Below are positions 38,923 to 52,116 of a DNA stretch of 64,000 nucleotides, piece by piece. Below the pieces are notes generated by a model. It searched no databases. It was not told the origin of the DNA and saw only the letters and a program-made list of their open reading frames with translations. Every line of letters begins with the position of its first letter. The stretch's first letter is position 1. This stretch comes from Lactarius indigo. Lineage: Eukaryota > Basidiomycota > Agaricomycetes > Russulales > Russulaceae. The stretch covers positions 930,001 to 994,000 of the forward strand of contig JAFKAC010000001.1 in assembly GCA_025766275.1 (NCBI GenBank). The letters are read 5' to 3'. The position numbers were made by a program, and so were the translations under genes.

Positions 38923-41713
38923 TCATACCGGTGATGTGAAGGATACAGAGGAGGATCGACAATCTCCTGTACGCTCGGCATTTGGCTCCCACCCTGAAGG
39001 ACCCGCGGTGACTACATCCGGGTCAGTAACAAACGATAGTGATAGGGGTTGTGGTGGACGGTCTGGAGCGGGCATAGTGTTTGCGTGGATTGTCCGAGTC
39101 GAGGGGGTGTCAAGAGCGTCATTTTTATCGTGAAAACCAGGCCTTTGGCTACCGTCGTCCTCGGTAGCAGCACCCAGATTAGGGGAAGAAGTTGGTCCAG
39201 GAGAAGCGCTATAGGTAGCGGTGACTATTCTCGGGCCAGTGAGATGTAGGATTGGATCGTCGGAGAATAAAGACAGTGACACACCTGTAGCAAGTATATT
39301 GTCGAGAACTGGACCTGAAGCAGCCGAAGGTGGGAGATTTATTAGATCAGAGGACGTCGGGGGTTCTGCATGTTGCTTAAGGGCAACGGCAGCGGGTGGG
39401 GAGGTAGGGGAAAAAAGAGGGGATGTAGAAGTTTCGGGAGTTGAGCGGAGCGTGGTTATACTTGAGTTGACAGTGTCTTGTAATGCACTAGCGGTGGCTG
39501 GAGCTGATGAGGCAACAGGAGTACGGAGGCTTTCGATAGTTGACTGATGAGCGTGGTGGAAGTTGTTAAGCGGTGACACATCGGTGAAGCTTCCGATGGC
39601 ATAAAGTTGGGCAGGTACGGACGAAGAAGGTGCATAGGGACTGGGAATGGCAGGGACCACTGGCAAGGCGGCATTATCATGCAGGACATTACGAGCAAAA
39701 GTGGAGATAGGGTTATGTGTGTGGCCAGCGACGGTACACACTGGATACGTGGATGTCTCGTACAGAAGGACATCGGGCGTGGAGGCGGAGAAGCGTGTTG
39801 GCGTAGAATCGGTATCTTGATGAAGAGATGCGTAAATATTGCGGATCGGTCTGAGGATCGAGGCCGCAATCCACCGATCGTCGTCATTCTGAGCTTTAAG
39901 AACGACTTGATTCCAGAGAGCACAGAACTTGCGCTGCAGTTCAGGTGACGTATCTTGTACATCGAATTCAGAAGCTGCTACTAGAACGTCCAAGAACCTA
40001 AAAGATGGCCAGAATGATTTCCCTAAATGGTCAAATTGCTGGCGAACGACGTGATTCAAAACTGCAAGTGACAGGCTGTTACCATTTGCGGCGTAGTCTC
40101 GAAGGACAGATTCCGGGACGCCGAGTTCACTTGAGGCGAGAATGAACCACGAGTCATCGTGCTGTTTCGACGTTGCAATGATATTGGTAACGATAGCTTG
40201 TGTAACCAATCCAGTGCCTTGATCTCCGCCATTGCCCCAGCCTCTTACAATACTGCCAAATTCACTCGTTTGAAGCCCCCTACATTTTTTCGAGAGCAAG
40301 ATACTGTTCATGACGACACGAAATTGGATGGGAAATAATTCCGGATCAAGGGCCCTGGCGCAGATGATAGCTCGCCAATTTTTGACCGACTCCGGAAGCA
40401 AATCCGATGAGAATGTGCGGTCAAACAACCCTTCAAATACCACCGAGAGCTTCGTCTTTTGCTCTGAGGTGAGAAGGGGAAGAGGATCTTTGACGACTTT
40501 TGAGCTACGGAAGCCAGGTAAGCCAGAAAAGAAGCGCTCGAGTTCGTGGTCTTCGTCCAAACTGTCAAAGGTCCACATAAGTGCACGAGTGTCGATCTCC
40601 GAAGGTGATTCCAAAGCAGTTTCCTCGGCTGTCTTCTGCATGCCCTGCACAAGCCGTTCGCGATATCTCTCCTCCAGGGATTCAAAGCGACGGTAGGATT
40701 CAACACTGAAATAGTGCAACAAAGTGAGTCTCCGAAGAGCTTGAAAAATGAAATACGATATCCCAGTGACGATGTACTGGGCTGGTAATGAGAGTGGGGT
40801 GTGGTATGGGCTATCATGATGAAAGATCGGGAAACATGTGATGCACCCATACAGAGCAGTGCAAATCCCGATCCATGAGACCACCGCCTTGAAAATCGTC
40901 AGGTCAACGTTCCAAAGGAACACAGAGATGCCGGAAAAGAACAGGAACAGGGAAACATGCAACAGCGTCGGCAATGCTTCGACTGCCCATGGAAGGAGAA
41001 ACTTGTCAACGCCTTCAAAAAAGAACGCACGAATCCTTGCTCGCTTGTGTAGACTATAACGTGGCTGGGTGACCTTGAGGTATCTTCGTGCCCACTGCTG
41101 AAGTAACGTCGCGAGTAGAGCACAGCTGATACTGATCACCAAGCTCAGGAACAAGAGCGCGTTCACCCACATGGCATAGTTCGGTGGAGAAAATGGGGGC
41201 GGTGAAGTAGGAAGGGAGTTCGAAATGTTTGATCCAGGATCGGCGAGAGTAGCCCGATAGATATTTGCGAGGTAGAAATTGGAAGTGTCTTGTGGGTTTG
41301 GTCGAATGTCCTGAATGGTCACTGAGATCAACGAGGCGACGGCAGCAGAGAATAAACCAGTCTATGGGAGACAGGTCTGTCACACAGTGCATTGAATCAG
41401 AAGACAGGGACGCACGAAAATGAGAATTCCATCGGCGTCCGCTTTCCATCCTTCGACCATCTTCTTGTCTTCTTCTGTCGCCATTTCTAGATACATCGAG
41501 AATATAGGCCCTGACCCATCAACAAAGTTAGATGTCCCCCGTGGCTCCTGAGTCGGCGCTAACTGGGGTGGATACGGGTGATCACCTATGGGGGTTGCGG
41601 TGGCAGGTGAGAATAGTGAAGATCACGACGGAGCCGAGTGGGAGCACAGTACCTCTGCCTGGGCCAATATCGGCCGATTCGGCCCTAACCACATTCTCGA
41701 AAGCTTGGGACAT
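38923..41713 (-). CDS. DUF6535 family membrane protein, array copy 2
   Basis: ATG at 41713 (MSQAFENVVRAESADIG); exon 1 ends in a GT donor after GPGR. The next exon starts after TTAG near 41555 and encodes the GSGPIFSMYLEMATEEDKKM block up to GILIF. After a short intron the main exon (41331 downstream of the first Met; 802 codons to 38923) holds the membrane core and soluble region. Compared with copy 1, the fourth hydrophobic stretch is shorter and the segment before RYRERLVQGMQKTAEETALE differs. A donor near 39285 may lead to a different final exon. Reading frame intact. Confidence 0.78.
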
Positions 41714-42640
41714 TGAATATTCTGGAGTGAGTCTATATTATGGAGAGTAAGATCTGGGAAGTGGAATGGACTAATGGTGACCGGTGACTGATCTCAGGGA
41801 GCCGGAGAGCGCCATAAGTGCACCATGAGGTAACGGGGTTGGCCGAACGCAAGCGCTCGTTGCTCAGCAGTTTGTGATTGCGCCTCATTTCGTGCGCTCT
41901 CGTAAGTTTCAGTTGTATTGCAGGGGTCTACAATGTGAAAACCTCTGCCAGTGAGATCCCCAGATCGCACCGTGAGTCGAAAGTAACAGACAATTTTTCG
42001 CGACATTGACGACAACTCCATCCCTGCTCACTCTATTCTCCCTCACTTTCCTTATCATCCAATTGCCCCGCCTCTCCTCAATTTCCATACCGATGCGATT
42101 GAGATGCACAACGCCACTCTCAACGAGGGCCAAGTAGCACAGTTGAAGCTTGAACTCGAGACTTAGAAATGGTTACGCAGGTGCACGCAGACCCCTCCAT
42201 GTCACTCCCAAGCACGCTCACAAATCTCTTGCAGCTCAAAGATTAATGTTGAGGCCCCTCGTCACATACCTCCTGCACCTCTAATTGTCTTTCCGAGATC
42301 GTCAGCACCTCTCCGCAACGGTCTATCACCATCTACCCAGCAGCCGACCTTTGCTCAATGGCGCATGGATCGCATGATCCTTGTACGTGGACCAGACCGG
42401 CCCAGAGTTCATTATTGTCTCCCACCCTGCGGCACATTCAATGAGATCAGGAACATCGACCCTGTCGGGGGCACTAGCCGAGGTGCGTGCATGTGGCAGC
42501 TTCCTTTTTTCCCATTCCTCGGTGCTTTCATCTCACTACTGTCTTTTCAGCAGAGGTGATTCGACCCTTTATATCTCCACGTATTAAACTTACGGCCGAT
42601 CTATTCTCCGTAATCTATATCGTCACGTCCGCGACCACAG
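41714..42640. other. Intergenic, upstream of copy 2
   Basis: Contains a stretch similar to that upstream of copies 1, 3 and 4 (promoter region). No TATA box or further gene supported. Confidence 0.35.
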
Positions 42641-43822
42641 ATTTCGCGATCAAGTACAACATGTACGTCTTCGCCTCAGTCGTCTCCTAACCATCATTTA
42701 TATTCCATTGAAGCCCGACAAATTTCCTAAACACGCTCCAATGTTGACATACTCTTCACCTCCCTATCTACAACACGCCCCTATATACTGCCAGTGCAGA
42801 CGACGTACTGCACGTGTTGCGGGTCTCCCGCGCAGACGTCAGGAACTAGTCGAAGGAGAGGGAGATCATGCCGTCAGAAATGTGTCCGCTTTCCTGGAGC
42901 GCCTTGTCGTTGTAGGGGAAACCATACGTCCTCTATCTCTTTCTCGGCTTCATTTGCTGATGCGCTTCGTTCTACGTGCAGCGATAAGGTTTTCCACTGC
43001 GAACTCACGCACGTCTACCCTCTAGACCCTACATCGCGATTGCCATGGCCCTGTGAGACTTTACCACCCTCGACTTTGACAAGCGGTCTTCGCTGAGCAA
43101 GCGCACCAGCTCTTCGTTCTCACCCTCTGAACATTCTTAAGTGGGGTGCCGGACGACCTGCACGCTTGGCAGCAGCGCACCCAGACCCCCAGGAAACCTG
43201 GCACGTGACCGCGACCCAAGTGTAGTGCTGGCTCGTCGACGGTAAGTCTTCTACCAAACACTTTTCTTCCAACAGAACGACCCCACGTCGATGCTGTCCT
43301 AAATAAAAAGCGATCCGCGTTGGCTTTTCACTACTGAACCACGCAGACGTTGTACGCCTACCCGGTCCGCAGGAGTCAGCCTTGTTGGTCGGGCGCCTCG
43401 CGAGGACCATGGAAAGTGGCGCGTCTGGATCTCGACGTTGTCGCAATCGCCTGGCGCTCCGGCTGTAACGAAGCAGTCACGATGTCAGTAGCACCGGGAG
43501 CGAAGCAGTCTGAGGCACCTGTGGTGGGATGGTGTGCGCACGTAGGCTTCAAACGTGCCTAAGGATCTGTCGTTTTCGATGTTGACGCCAGCAGCGTTCT
43601 ATTGACCATGCGCCACGTACATCTCTACTCGTGCTGACTCTGACCTCTCACTCAGACCTCCCGCTCTATTCAAGTTTACACATATTTCGCCACAATATTG
43701 TACCGCGTAATAGGGTGACATACACACAAGATGAGAATGGGGTATTGAATCTATCAGTATGGTAATATTGAGGGCCCAAAGAGAATATATACCCTACCGA
43801 ATCTAACACAATGGGGGATGCG
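42641..43822 (+). other. Intergenic module Q, copy 1
   Basis: Homologous to 47890-49350: shared blocks at 42780-43020 and 48050-48310, and at 43460-43640 and 48770-48960. The related copy encodes protein-like plus-strand segments, so this is probably a decayed gene. Family not recognised. Confidence 0.4.
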
Positions 43823-46542
43823 TTAAACGATATTGTACTGGCCATGCGAAGGATCCAGAGGAGGACCTCCTGGATGCTCGGCGTTTGGCTCCCACGTCGA
43901 AGGACCTATGATGACTACATCCAAGTCAGTAACCGACTGCAGTGACGGGGGTCGTGTTAGAAGACCTATGGGGTTTGCGTAGATCGCCTGATTCACTGAG
44001 GGTGGGTCAAGAGCGTCCTTGTCGTCGCGCAAACCAGCACCAAGGTTATGCGCAGAGGTCGGTCCTGGAGAAGCGGTGGGAGCAGCGGCGGCTAATGTCG
44101 GGTGACGGGATCCCGGAAGGATAATCAGGTGTAAGATTGGGTCGTCGGTGAGAGTGAAGACAGTGACGCACCTGTATGAAGTATATCATCGAGAACTCGA
44201 CCTGAAGAAGCCGAACGTGGGAGGTTTGGTAGATGGGAAGCCGTCGAGGGTTCAGGGTTTTGCTCGAGGGCAGCGATAGCGGGTGAGGAGGTAGGGAAAA
44301 GAGGAGGGGATGTAGAGTTTCAGGAAGAGAGCGGGGCGTGGTTATACTTGAATTGACAGTGTCTTGTAATGCACTAGCGGTGGCCGGAGCCGGTGAGGCA
44401 ACAGGAATGTGGAGGCTTTCGATAGTTGACTGATGAGCGTGGTGGGAGTTGTCAAGCGGTGGCACATCGGTGAAGCTTTCGATGACACAAAGTGGGCTAG
44501 GTAGGGACGAGGAAAGTGCTTCGGGACCGGAAATAGCAGGGACTAACTCGGGATTATGATGCAGGACAGCGCACAATGGATACGAGGATGGGTCGTCCAG
44601 AATGTCATCCAAAAAGTGCGTGGAGGCGGAGAAGCGTGTTGGTGCAGAGTCGGTGCCATGATGTAGAGACAGATAAATGTTGTGAATCGGTCTGAGGATC
44701 TGAAACGTCATCCTCCGATCGTCGTCCTTCTGAGCTTTGAGAACGAGTTGATTCCAGAGAGCACAGAACTCGTGCTGCAGTTCAGGTGACGTATCCCGTA
44801 TATCGAAATTAGAGGCTGCTTCTAGAACGTACAAGAACCTGAAAGACGGCCAGAATAATTTCTCGAAATGGTCAAATTGCTGGCGAATGACGTGGATCAG
44901 AACGGCAAGTGACAGGCTGTTACCATTTGCGGCGTAGTCCCGAAGGACAGATTCCGGGACGCCGAGTTCACTTGAGGCGAGAATGAACCACGAGTCATCG
45001 CGCTGTTTCGATCTTGCAATGATATTGGTTACGATAGTTTGTGTAACCAATCCAGTGCCTTCATTCCCGCCATTTCCCCAGCCTCTGACAATACAGCCAA
45101 ATTTGCTCGTTTGCAGTCCCATACATCGGTCTTCGTGCATGATACTACCCATCATGTCATCATATTCGTAGGGAAACTCTACTGGATCAAGGGCCCTGGC
45201 GCAGATGATAGCTCGCCAATTTTTGACTGACTCTGGAAGCAAATCTGATGAGAATGTGCGGTCAAACAACCCTGTCAATGCCCTTAAAAGCTTATCCTTT
45301 TGCTCTTGGGTGAGAGCAGGAAGAGGATCATTGACGACGTTTGAGCTGCGGAAGCCAGGTAAGCCGGAAAAAAAGTGTTCGAGTTCGTGGTCTTCGTCCA
45401 AACTATCGAACGTCCACAGGAATGCGCGAGTGTCAATCTCTGAAGGTAATTTCAGAGCGGTTTCCTCGGCTATCTTGAGCATGCCTTGCAAGAGCAGTTT
45501 GCGATATCTTAACTCAAGAGATTTACACGTCCTGTAAGTTTCAGTACTAAAACAGTCCAAGAAAGTGAGCCTTCGAAGAGCCCGAAATATGAGCCATCGT
45601 GTTCCGGCGACAATATGCCAGACCGGCAACGAGAGTGGGGTGTGGTATGGGCTGTCGTGGCGTAAGATTGGGAAAAACGTGATGCATCCATATAGTGCAG
45701 TGCAAATCCCGATCCATGACACCACTGACTTGAAAATCGTGAGATCAACGTTCCAAAGGAAGACAGATATGCCGGCAAAGAACAGGAAAAGGGAAATATG
45801 CAGCAGTGTTGGCAATGCTTCAACTGCCCACGGAAGGAGAAACTTCTCGACACCTTCAAAAAAGAATGCACGGATTCTCGCTCGCTTGTGTAGACTGTAA
45901 CGAGGCTGAGTGACCTTGAGATATCTTCGTGCCCATTGCTGAAGTAACGTTGCGAGTAGAGCACAGCTGATACTGATGACCAAGCTCAAGAACAAAAGCG
46001 CGTTCACCCAGACTGCATAGTTCGGTGGAGAAAATGGGGGCGGAGAAGCAGGGAGGGAAGTGGAAATGTTGGATGCGGGGCCAGCGAGAGTAGCCTGATA
46101 GATATTTGCAAGGTAGAAATTGGAAGTGTCCTGTGGGTTCGGTCGAATGTCCTGAATGGTCACTGAGATCAATGAGGCGACAGCAGCGGAGAATAAACCG
46201 GTCTGTGCGAGATGAGTGTGTGAATTAGTCAGAAGATAATGACGCACAAAGATGAGAATTCCATCGGCGTCCGCTTTCCATCCTTCGACCATCTTCTTGT
46301 CTTCTTCCGTCGCCATGTTTAGATACATCGAGAAAATTGTCCCTGACCCATCGACGAAGTTCGACATTCCTCGTGGCTCTTGAGTCTGTCCCGACTGAGG
46401 TGGATACGGGTGGTCACCTATGAGGATCACAGTAGTAGGTGAGAACGATGGGAACCATGATGGGACCAAGTGGGAGTACGGTACCTCTGTCTGGGCCAAT
46501 ATCTGCCCCGGTCGCATTGACATCCCCGAAAGCTCGGGACAT
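43823..46542 (-). CDS. DUF6535 family membrane protein, array copy 3, tail frameshifted
   Basis: ATG at 46542 (MSRAFGDVNATGADIG). The main frame is open from 46523 to 44046 through the N-terminal block, the membrane core and the soluble region. The intron after GILIF (46203-46247) is 45 nt long, a multiple of three without a stop, so retained and spliced forms would both be in frame. Near 44310 one base is missing relative to copies 2 and 6, which shifts the Ser/Thr-rich tail out of frame. The expected tail is still readable down to 43823. Probably still encodes a full membrane core with altered C-terminus. Confidence 0.7.
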
Positions 46543-47889
46543 TGAATATTCTGGAGCGAGTCAATACTATGGAGAATAAAATCTGGGAGAGTGGAACACG
46601 TTAACAGTGACAGGTGACCGCTCTCAGCCAGTTACAAAGCGCCACGAGCTTGACCATGAGTGCACCACGAGGCAACGGGGTCGGCCGAATGCAAGCGCTC
46701 GAAGCCCAACAAATTGTGATTGCGAAATAAGCTGCAGCGCCTCATATTTGCATTGCAGGCGTCTACAATACGAAGACCTCTGTCGGTGGTAGTCTCTACA
46801 GTAATTGCATCGTGAATCGAGATGTTTTATCTGACCGCGTACTCTTCTCTCCCACAAGTTGTCATTCAATTGCCCCGCCTATTCGCGATGTCCATACCGA
46901 CGCGAATGAGGCCTAACACCGCTCCTTGGCCATGTCATTATCTAAATTGCACACGCATAAGTCGATTTCGTGAGCTCATTCCACTCTGTATCGACTCCAC
47001 GGTCCGGCGTGTATCCGACAAAAATATAGTTGCCCCTGCACGGCAAGCTTTCGACATCCACAATCAAGTCCACAATGCTCGCGCATTCAAACCACAACGC
47101 TCTCTCAGTATACAATCCACGCTGAGAAAATGTTACGTGCGTTATATCATCCACGCGTGCACATCTCGGAGATAGTCACGGGGAGGGAATAGGAGGTCGC
47201 TGGGGAAGGGTCGGCGCGGGACGAGTCTCGACTTGGTATGTTCAGACTTTCAGACTGACTCGGAACTGGCTCAGACCTTGTCACATGACCTGTTCTCTCG
47301 CGCCGGTACTCATCCCAACCTCTCTGGCACTTGACACCACCGTCATGGTGGCGAACATGCCGTTCACCAGAACACTTTCGCTCCCTCTTGAATCTTTGGA
47401 CGAAATTACATACTATGTGGAAACTCCTCTACAAATCCTTGTCCTGCAACTTGGATGAAATAGCGAAAGCAGATGCTGTCATATTCGCGAAGGGAACATT
47501 GAAGATTAGGTATGTGGGAATTTCGTTGTGTGCTGCAACTTCTGCCTGATTGACGACGAAGTACAGGTCGCCGGGCCCTCAAGTATCTCTGTGGATAAGG
47601 CAGATCTGGGACGTGCACTTTGGATCCGATCGATTTGGCAGAAACGCGTGGTCGAAGAGAACCGAACTCGTCTATATTGTGATGTTGTGCAGAGAAGAGA
47701 GGTCTTTTTTGTCATATTTGGAGTTTTCAAGATGCTAGACAAATCTCAGTGCACCAACTGAGGTGCGTGCATGCGTTTTTTTTTCCCCGATGCTCTCGTC
47801 CCACCACCGTCTTAAAATGATGGAGATTGTAGCTTGCCATTGAAGGATTCGCCGAGTATCTGACTTGTTCGCAGATATATTCTCTGGAA
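46543..47889. other. Intergenic, upstream of copy 3
   Basis: Promoter-proximal part resembles that of the other copies. From 46800 to 47890 no gene or known repeat is supported. Confidence 0.35.
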
Positions 47890-49350
47890 ACCACATTTGT
47901 GACCGCAGAGTCCGTGATCAAATACCGGATGTACGTTTCCACCCCAAATGTCCCCTAACTCTTATTTATATTCTACTGCAGCTCGACAAACTTCTTCAAC
48001 ACGTTTTCACAACAATCTGCTCTCGGTCTCCCAGTCTACAACCCACTGCTAGAATGCGCCAGCACAAACGACGAGCTACATGTGCCGCTGGTCTCCCGCG
48101 CTAAAATCAAGAAATGGTCGAAGGAGAGAGAGGTCATGCCGTCAGAGAGAGAGAGATGCACTTTCTTGGAGCGCCCCTTGATGGCATCTTTTCCAAAGCG
48201 GAAGCCATACGTCCTTTGCCTTTCCCCGCCTCACCTACGGACGCACTTCTTTCTCAGTGCTGAGACAAAGCCTACCACTACTGGCTCGTGCAAATGCGTT
48301 TCACTAGACCCCGCATCATAGTCGCCATGGCTCTGTCCGACCTGACTGTCATTGACTTTGACCAGCCCTTCAAACTCGACGCCGCTCTTGCTATGCAAGC
48401 GCACCCGTTCTTCGCCTTCCTCCTTCAGAAGGTCTCAAGTATCGGGCCAGACAACTTGCACGCCTGGCAGGAAGCGCACGCAGACACCCTCGAGCAATTT
48501 GGTGCGCGACCGTGATCCAAGTAGAGCGGCTGTGCCATCGACGGTAAGCCTTCCACCCGTCCTGCCTCCTATCAAACTCTTTCTTTCTTTTTTCCGGGAG
48601 AACGACCCCACTTCGACACTATCATAAATAAAAGTGATCCGTGCCAGCTTTTGAACTTCCGATCCCGCGCAGACATTGCGCTCGTATCCGGTCCACAGGA
48701 GTGAACTATATTGGTCAGATTCCTGGGGTTGTAGCGCATCTGGGCCTCGGCATCGTCACTTTCGCCCAGGGCTGTAACGAGACAGTCACAGCGGCGGAGG
48801 CACCGGCGGCGAAGCAATCCGAAATCCATGTGGTAGGATGGTGTGCTCACCTAAGTTTCAAACATGCACAAGGATCGGTCGTTTTCGACGTTGACGCCAG
48901 CAGCATTCTCTCGACCAAGCGCCACGTACGTGTCTACTCGTGCTGACACATTAGGTGACTTACTAAGGGGCCCTGCGACTCCCACCCTCCTGCAGCGTTG
49001 TTCTTGCTCATCTAGGAGCCACTTCCCAGTGTCGACTCTGAAGAGGGTTGACGCTGCTCTTAATAAGAGACCTAAGCAACCAGATTTGCGGACACTATCG
49101 GGGCTGCGGAGATGGGGATGGCCGGTCGGATGCGTGGAGAGGCTTCTGGGTTACTTTTAGGAGCGCTCCCAACCCGCATTGTGCCAAGACCCATTCAAAT
49201 CACCCTACTTTATTCGAGTTTACACAGTATTGTACCGCGTAATACGACAGCATGGACATGAGAGTAGAAAAAGGATTGAAGGGATCGGTATGGTAGAAAG
49301 CCTAACAAGAATATATATTCTCTATTGAATCTAACAGAATGTGGGATGTG
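47890..49350 (+). other. Intergenic module Q, copy 2
   Basis: Better preserved than 42641-43822. Plus-strand exonic-looking segments encode YNPLLECASTNDELHVPLVS (about 48043-48102) and DFDQPFKLDAALAMQAHPFF (about 48355-48414). They could be exons of one gene, but I do not recognise it, and the intervening frames are broken. Confidence 0.4.
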
Positions 49351-52116
49351 CTAAACGATATTGTACTGGCCATGCGAGGAATCCGGAGGATGACCTCCTG
49401 TATGCTCGGTATTCGGTTCCCACATTGAAGGAATTGCGATGACTACGTCCGAGTCAGTAACCGACGGCAGTGACGGGGGTTGTGATGGAAGATCTATGGG
49501 GTTTGCATAGATCGCCTGATTCACTGAGGGGGGGCCAAGAGTGTCCTTGTTGTCACGCAAGCCAGGCTCCTGGCTACTATCGCCCTCGATAGCAGCACCA
49601 AGATTAGGTGCAGAGGTCAGTCCTGGAGAAGCGGTGGGAGCGGCGGCGGCTATTGTCAGGTGACAGGATCCTGGGAAAGACAGTGAGGTGTAGGATGGGG
49701 TCATCGACGAGAGTGAAGACAGTGGCGCACCTGTAGGAAGTATATTGTCGAGAACTGGACCTAAAGAAGCCGAAGGTGGGAGGTTTGGTTGATCGGAAGC
49801 CGTTAGAGGTTCGGGGTTCTGCTCGAGGGCAACGACAGCGGGTGAGGAGGTAGGGAAAAGAGGAGCGGATGTAGATGTTTCGGGGGTTGGGTCGGGCGTA
49901 GTTACACCTGAGTTGACAGTGTCTTGTAATGCACTAGCGGTGGCCAGAGTTGATGAGGCAACAGGAGTGCGGAGGCTTTCGATAGTTGACTGATGAGCGT
50001 GATGGAAGTTGTCAAGCGGTTGCACATCGGTGAAGCTTTCGGTGACGCAAAGTGGGGCAGGTAGAGGCGAGGAGAGTGCTTCGGGACCGGAAATGGCAGG
50101 GACCAACTCTGGATTATGATGTAGGACAGCGCACAATGGAAACGAGGATGGGTCGTGGGAGAGGCGTGTTGGTGCTGAATCGGTACCACGATGTAGAGAC
50201 ACATAAATGCTGCAAATCGGATTGAGGGTCCAGAGTACCATCCCCCGATCGTCGTCCTTCTGAGCTTTGAGAACGACTTGATTCCAGAGAGCACAGAACT
50301 CGTGCTGCAGTTCAGGTGACGCATCCCGTACATCGAATTTAGAAGCTGCTTCTAGAACATCTGCGAACCACATAGACGGCCAGAATGATTCCCCTGAATA
50401 GTTAAATTGCTGGCGGATGACGTGAATCAAAATGGCCAGTGACAGGCTGTTGCCATTTGCGGCGTAGTCCCGAAGGACTGATTCCGGGACACCGAGTTCG
50501 TTTGAGGCGAGAATGAACCACGAGTCATCGCGCTGTTTCGACGTTGCAATGATATTGGTAACGATAGCTTGCGTAACCAATCCAGTGCCTTCATTTCCGC
50601 CATTGCCCCAGCCTCTTACAATACAGCCAAATTTGCTGGTTTGAAGCCCCCTACATTTGTTTTCGAACATGATATTGTGCATGACGACAAGAAATTTGTA
50701 GGGAAATAATTCCGGATCAAGGGCCCTGGCGCAGATGATAGCTCGCCGATTTTTGACTGACTCCGGAAGTAAATCCGATGAGAATGTGCGGTCAAACAAC
50801 CCTGTCAATGCCACCGAAAATTTCTCCTTTTGCTCTTCTGTGAGAAGGGGAAGAGGATCTTTGACGATGTTTGAGCTGCGGAAGCCAGATAAGCTGGAAA
50901 CAAAGCGCTCGAGTTCGTGGTCTTCGTCCAAACTGTCGAACGTCCACATAAATGCACGAGTGTCGATCTCTGAAGGCGAATTCAGAGCAGTTTTCTCAAT
51001 CGTCTTCTGCATGCCTTGCAAGAGCAATTTTCGATGACTTTCCTCCAAGAATTCAAAGCACTCGTAGGCTTTATCAACAAAGCGATCAAGAGAAAAGGGC
51101 CCAAAACAAAAGCACGGAAAACAAAGGATCGTAGAAACGGTGACCCATCGAAGGGCTCGAAATGTGACAAATAGTATTCCAGTGATAATGTGCCACGCTG
51201 GCAACGAGAGAGGGGTGTGATATGGGCTGGCATGACGAAAGATCGGGACCAATGTGATGCATCCATACAGAGCAGTGCAAATCCCGATCCAAGACACCAC
51301 CGACTTGAAAATCGTCAGATTAACGTTCCAAAGGAAGACAGATATGCCAGCAAAGAACAGGAACAGGGAAATGTGCAACAGTGTCGGCAGCGCTTCTACT
51401 GCCCACGGAAGGAGAAACTTGTCGACACCTTCGAAAAAGAACGCACGAATCCTCGCTCGCTTGTGTAGACTGTAACGTGGCTGGGTGACCTTAAGATATC
51501 TTCGTGCCCACTGCTGGAGTAACGTTGCGAGTAGAGCACAGCTGATACTGATCACCAAGCTCAAGAACAAAAGCGTGTTCACCCAGACTGCATAGTTTGG
51601 CGGAGAAAATGGGGGTGGGGAAGCAGGGAGGGAAGTGGAAGTGTTGGATGCAGGGCCGGCGAGAGTAGCCTGATAGATATTTGCGAGGTAGAAATTGGAA
51701 GTGTCCTGTGGGTTCGGTCGGATGTCCTGAATGGTTACTGAGATCAACGACGCAACAGCAGCGGAGAATAAACCGGTCTATGGTTGGTGAGTCGATTTAA
51801 AGCACGGGATACCAAGTCAGGGACTAACAAAGACGAGGATCCCATCGGCATCTTTTTGCCAGCTTTCGGCCATCTTCTTGTCCTCTTCCGTTGCCATGTC
51901 TAGATACATTGAAAAAATAGGCCCAGATCCATCGACAAAGTTTGACATCCCCCGTTGTTCCTGAGTCGGCGCCGATGGGGGTGGGTACAGGTGGTCACCT
52001 AAGGCGGTGGCAGTGGCGGGTGAGAACAGTGAGCATCAAGGTGAGCATGGTGTGAAGGCACCTCGGTCCGGGCCCATATCTGCCTCGGCTACACTGGCAC
52101 TCTCGAGTCGGGACAT
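49351..52116 (-). CDS. DUF6535 family membrane protein, array copy 4
   Basis: ATG at 52116 (MSRLESASVAEADMG). The N-terminal block is at about 51960-51835 and is followed by a roughly 60-nt intron. The main exon (first Met 51747) is open for 798 codons to 49351. The membrane core, the WTFDSLDEDHELER motif and the Ser/Thr/Pro-rich tail are all present. The tail includes DNILPTGAPLSS, where a GT donor may start a last intron. The exon-1 acceptor position reads GG, as in copies 1, 3 and 6. The hydrophobic stretch FCFPCFCFGPFSLDRF is shared with copy 6. Confidence 0.75.
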
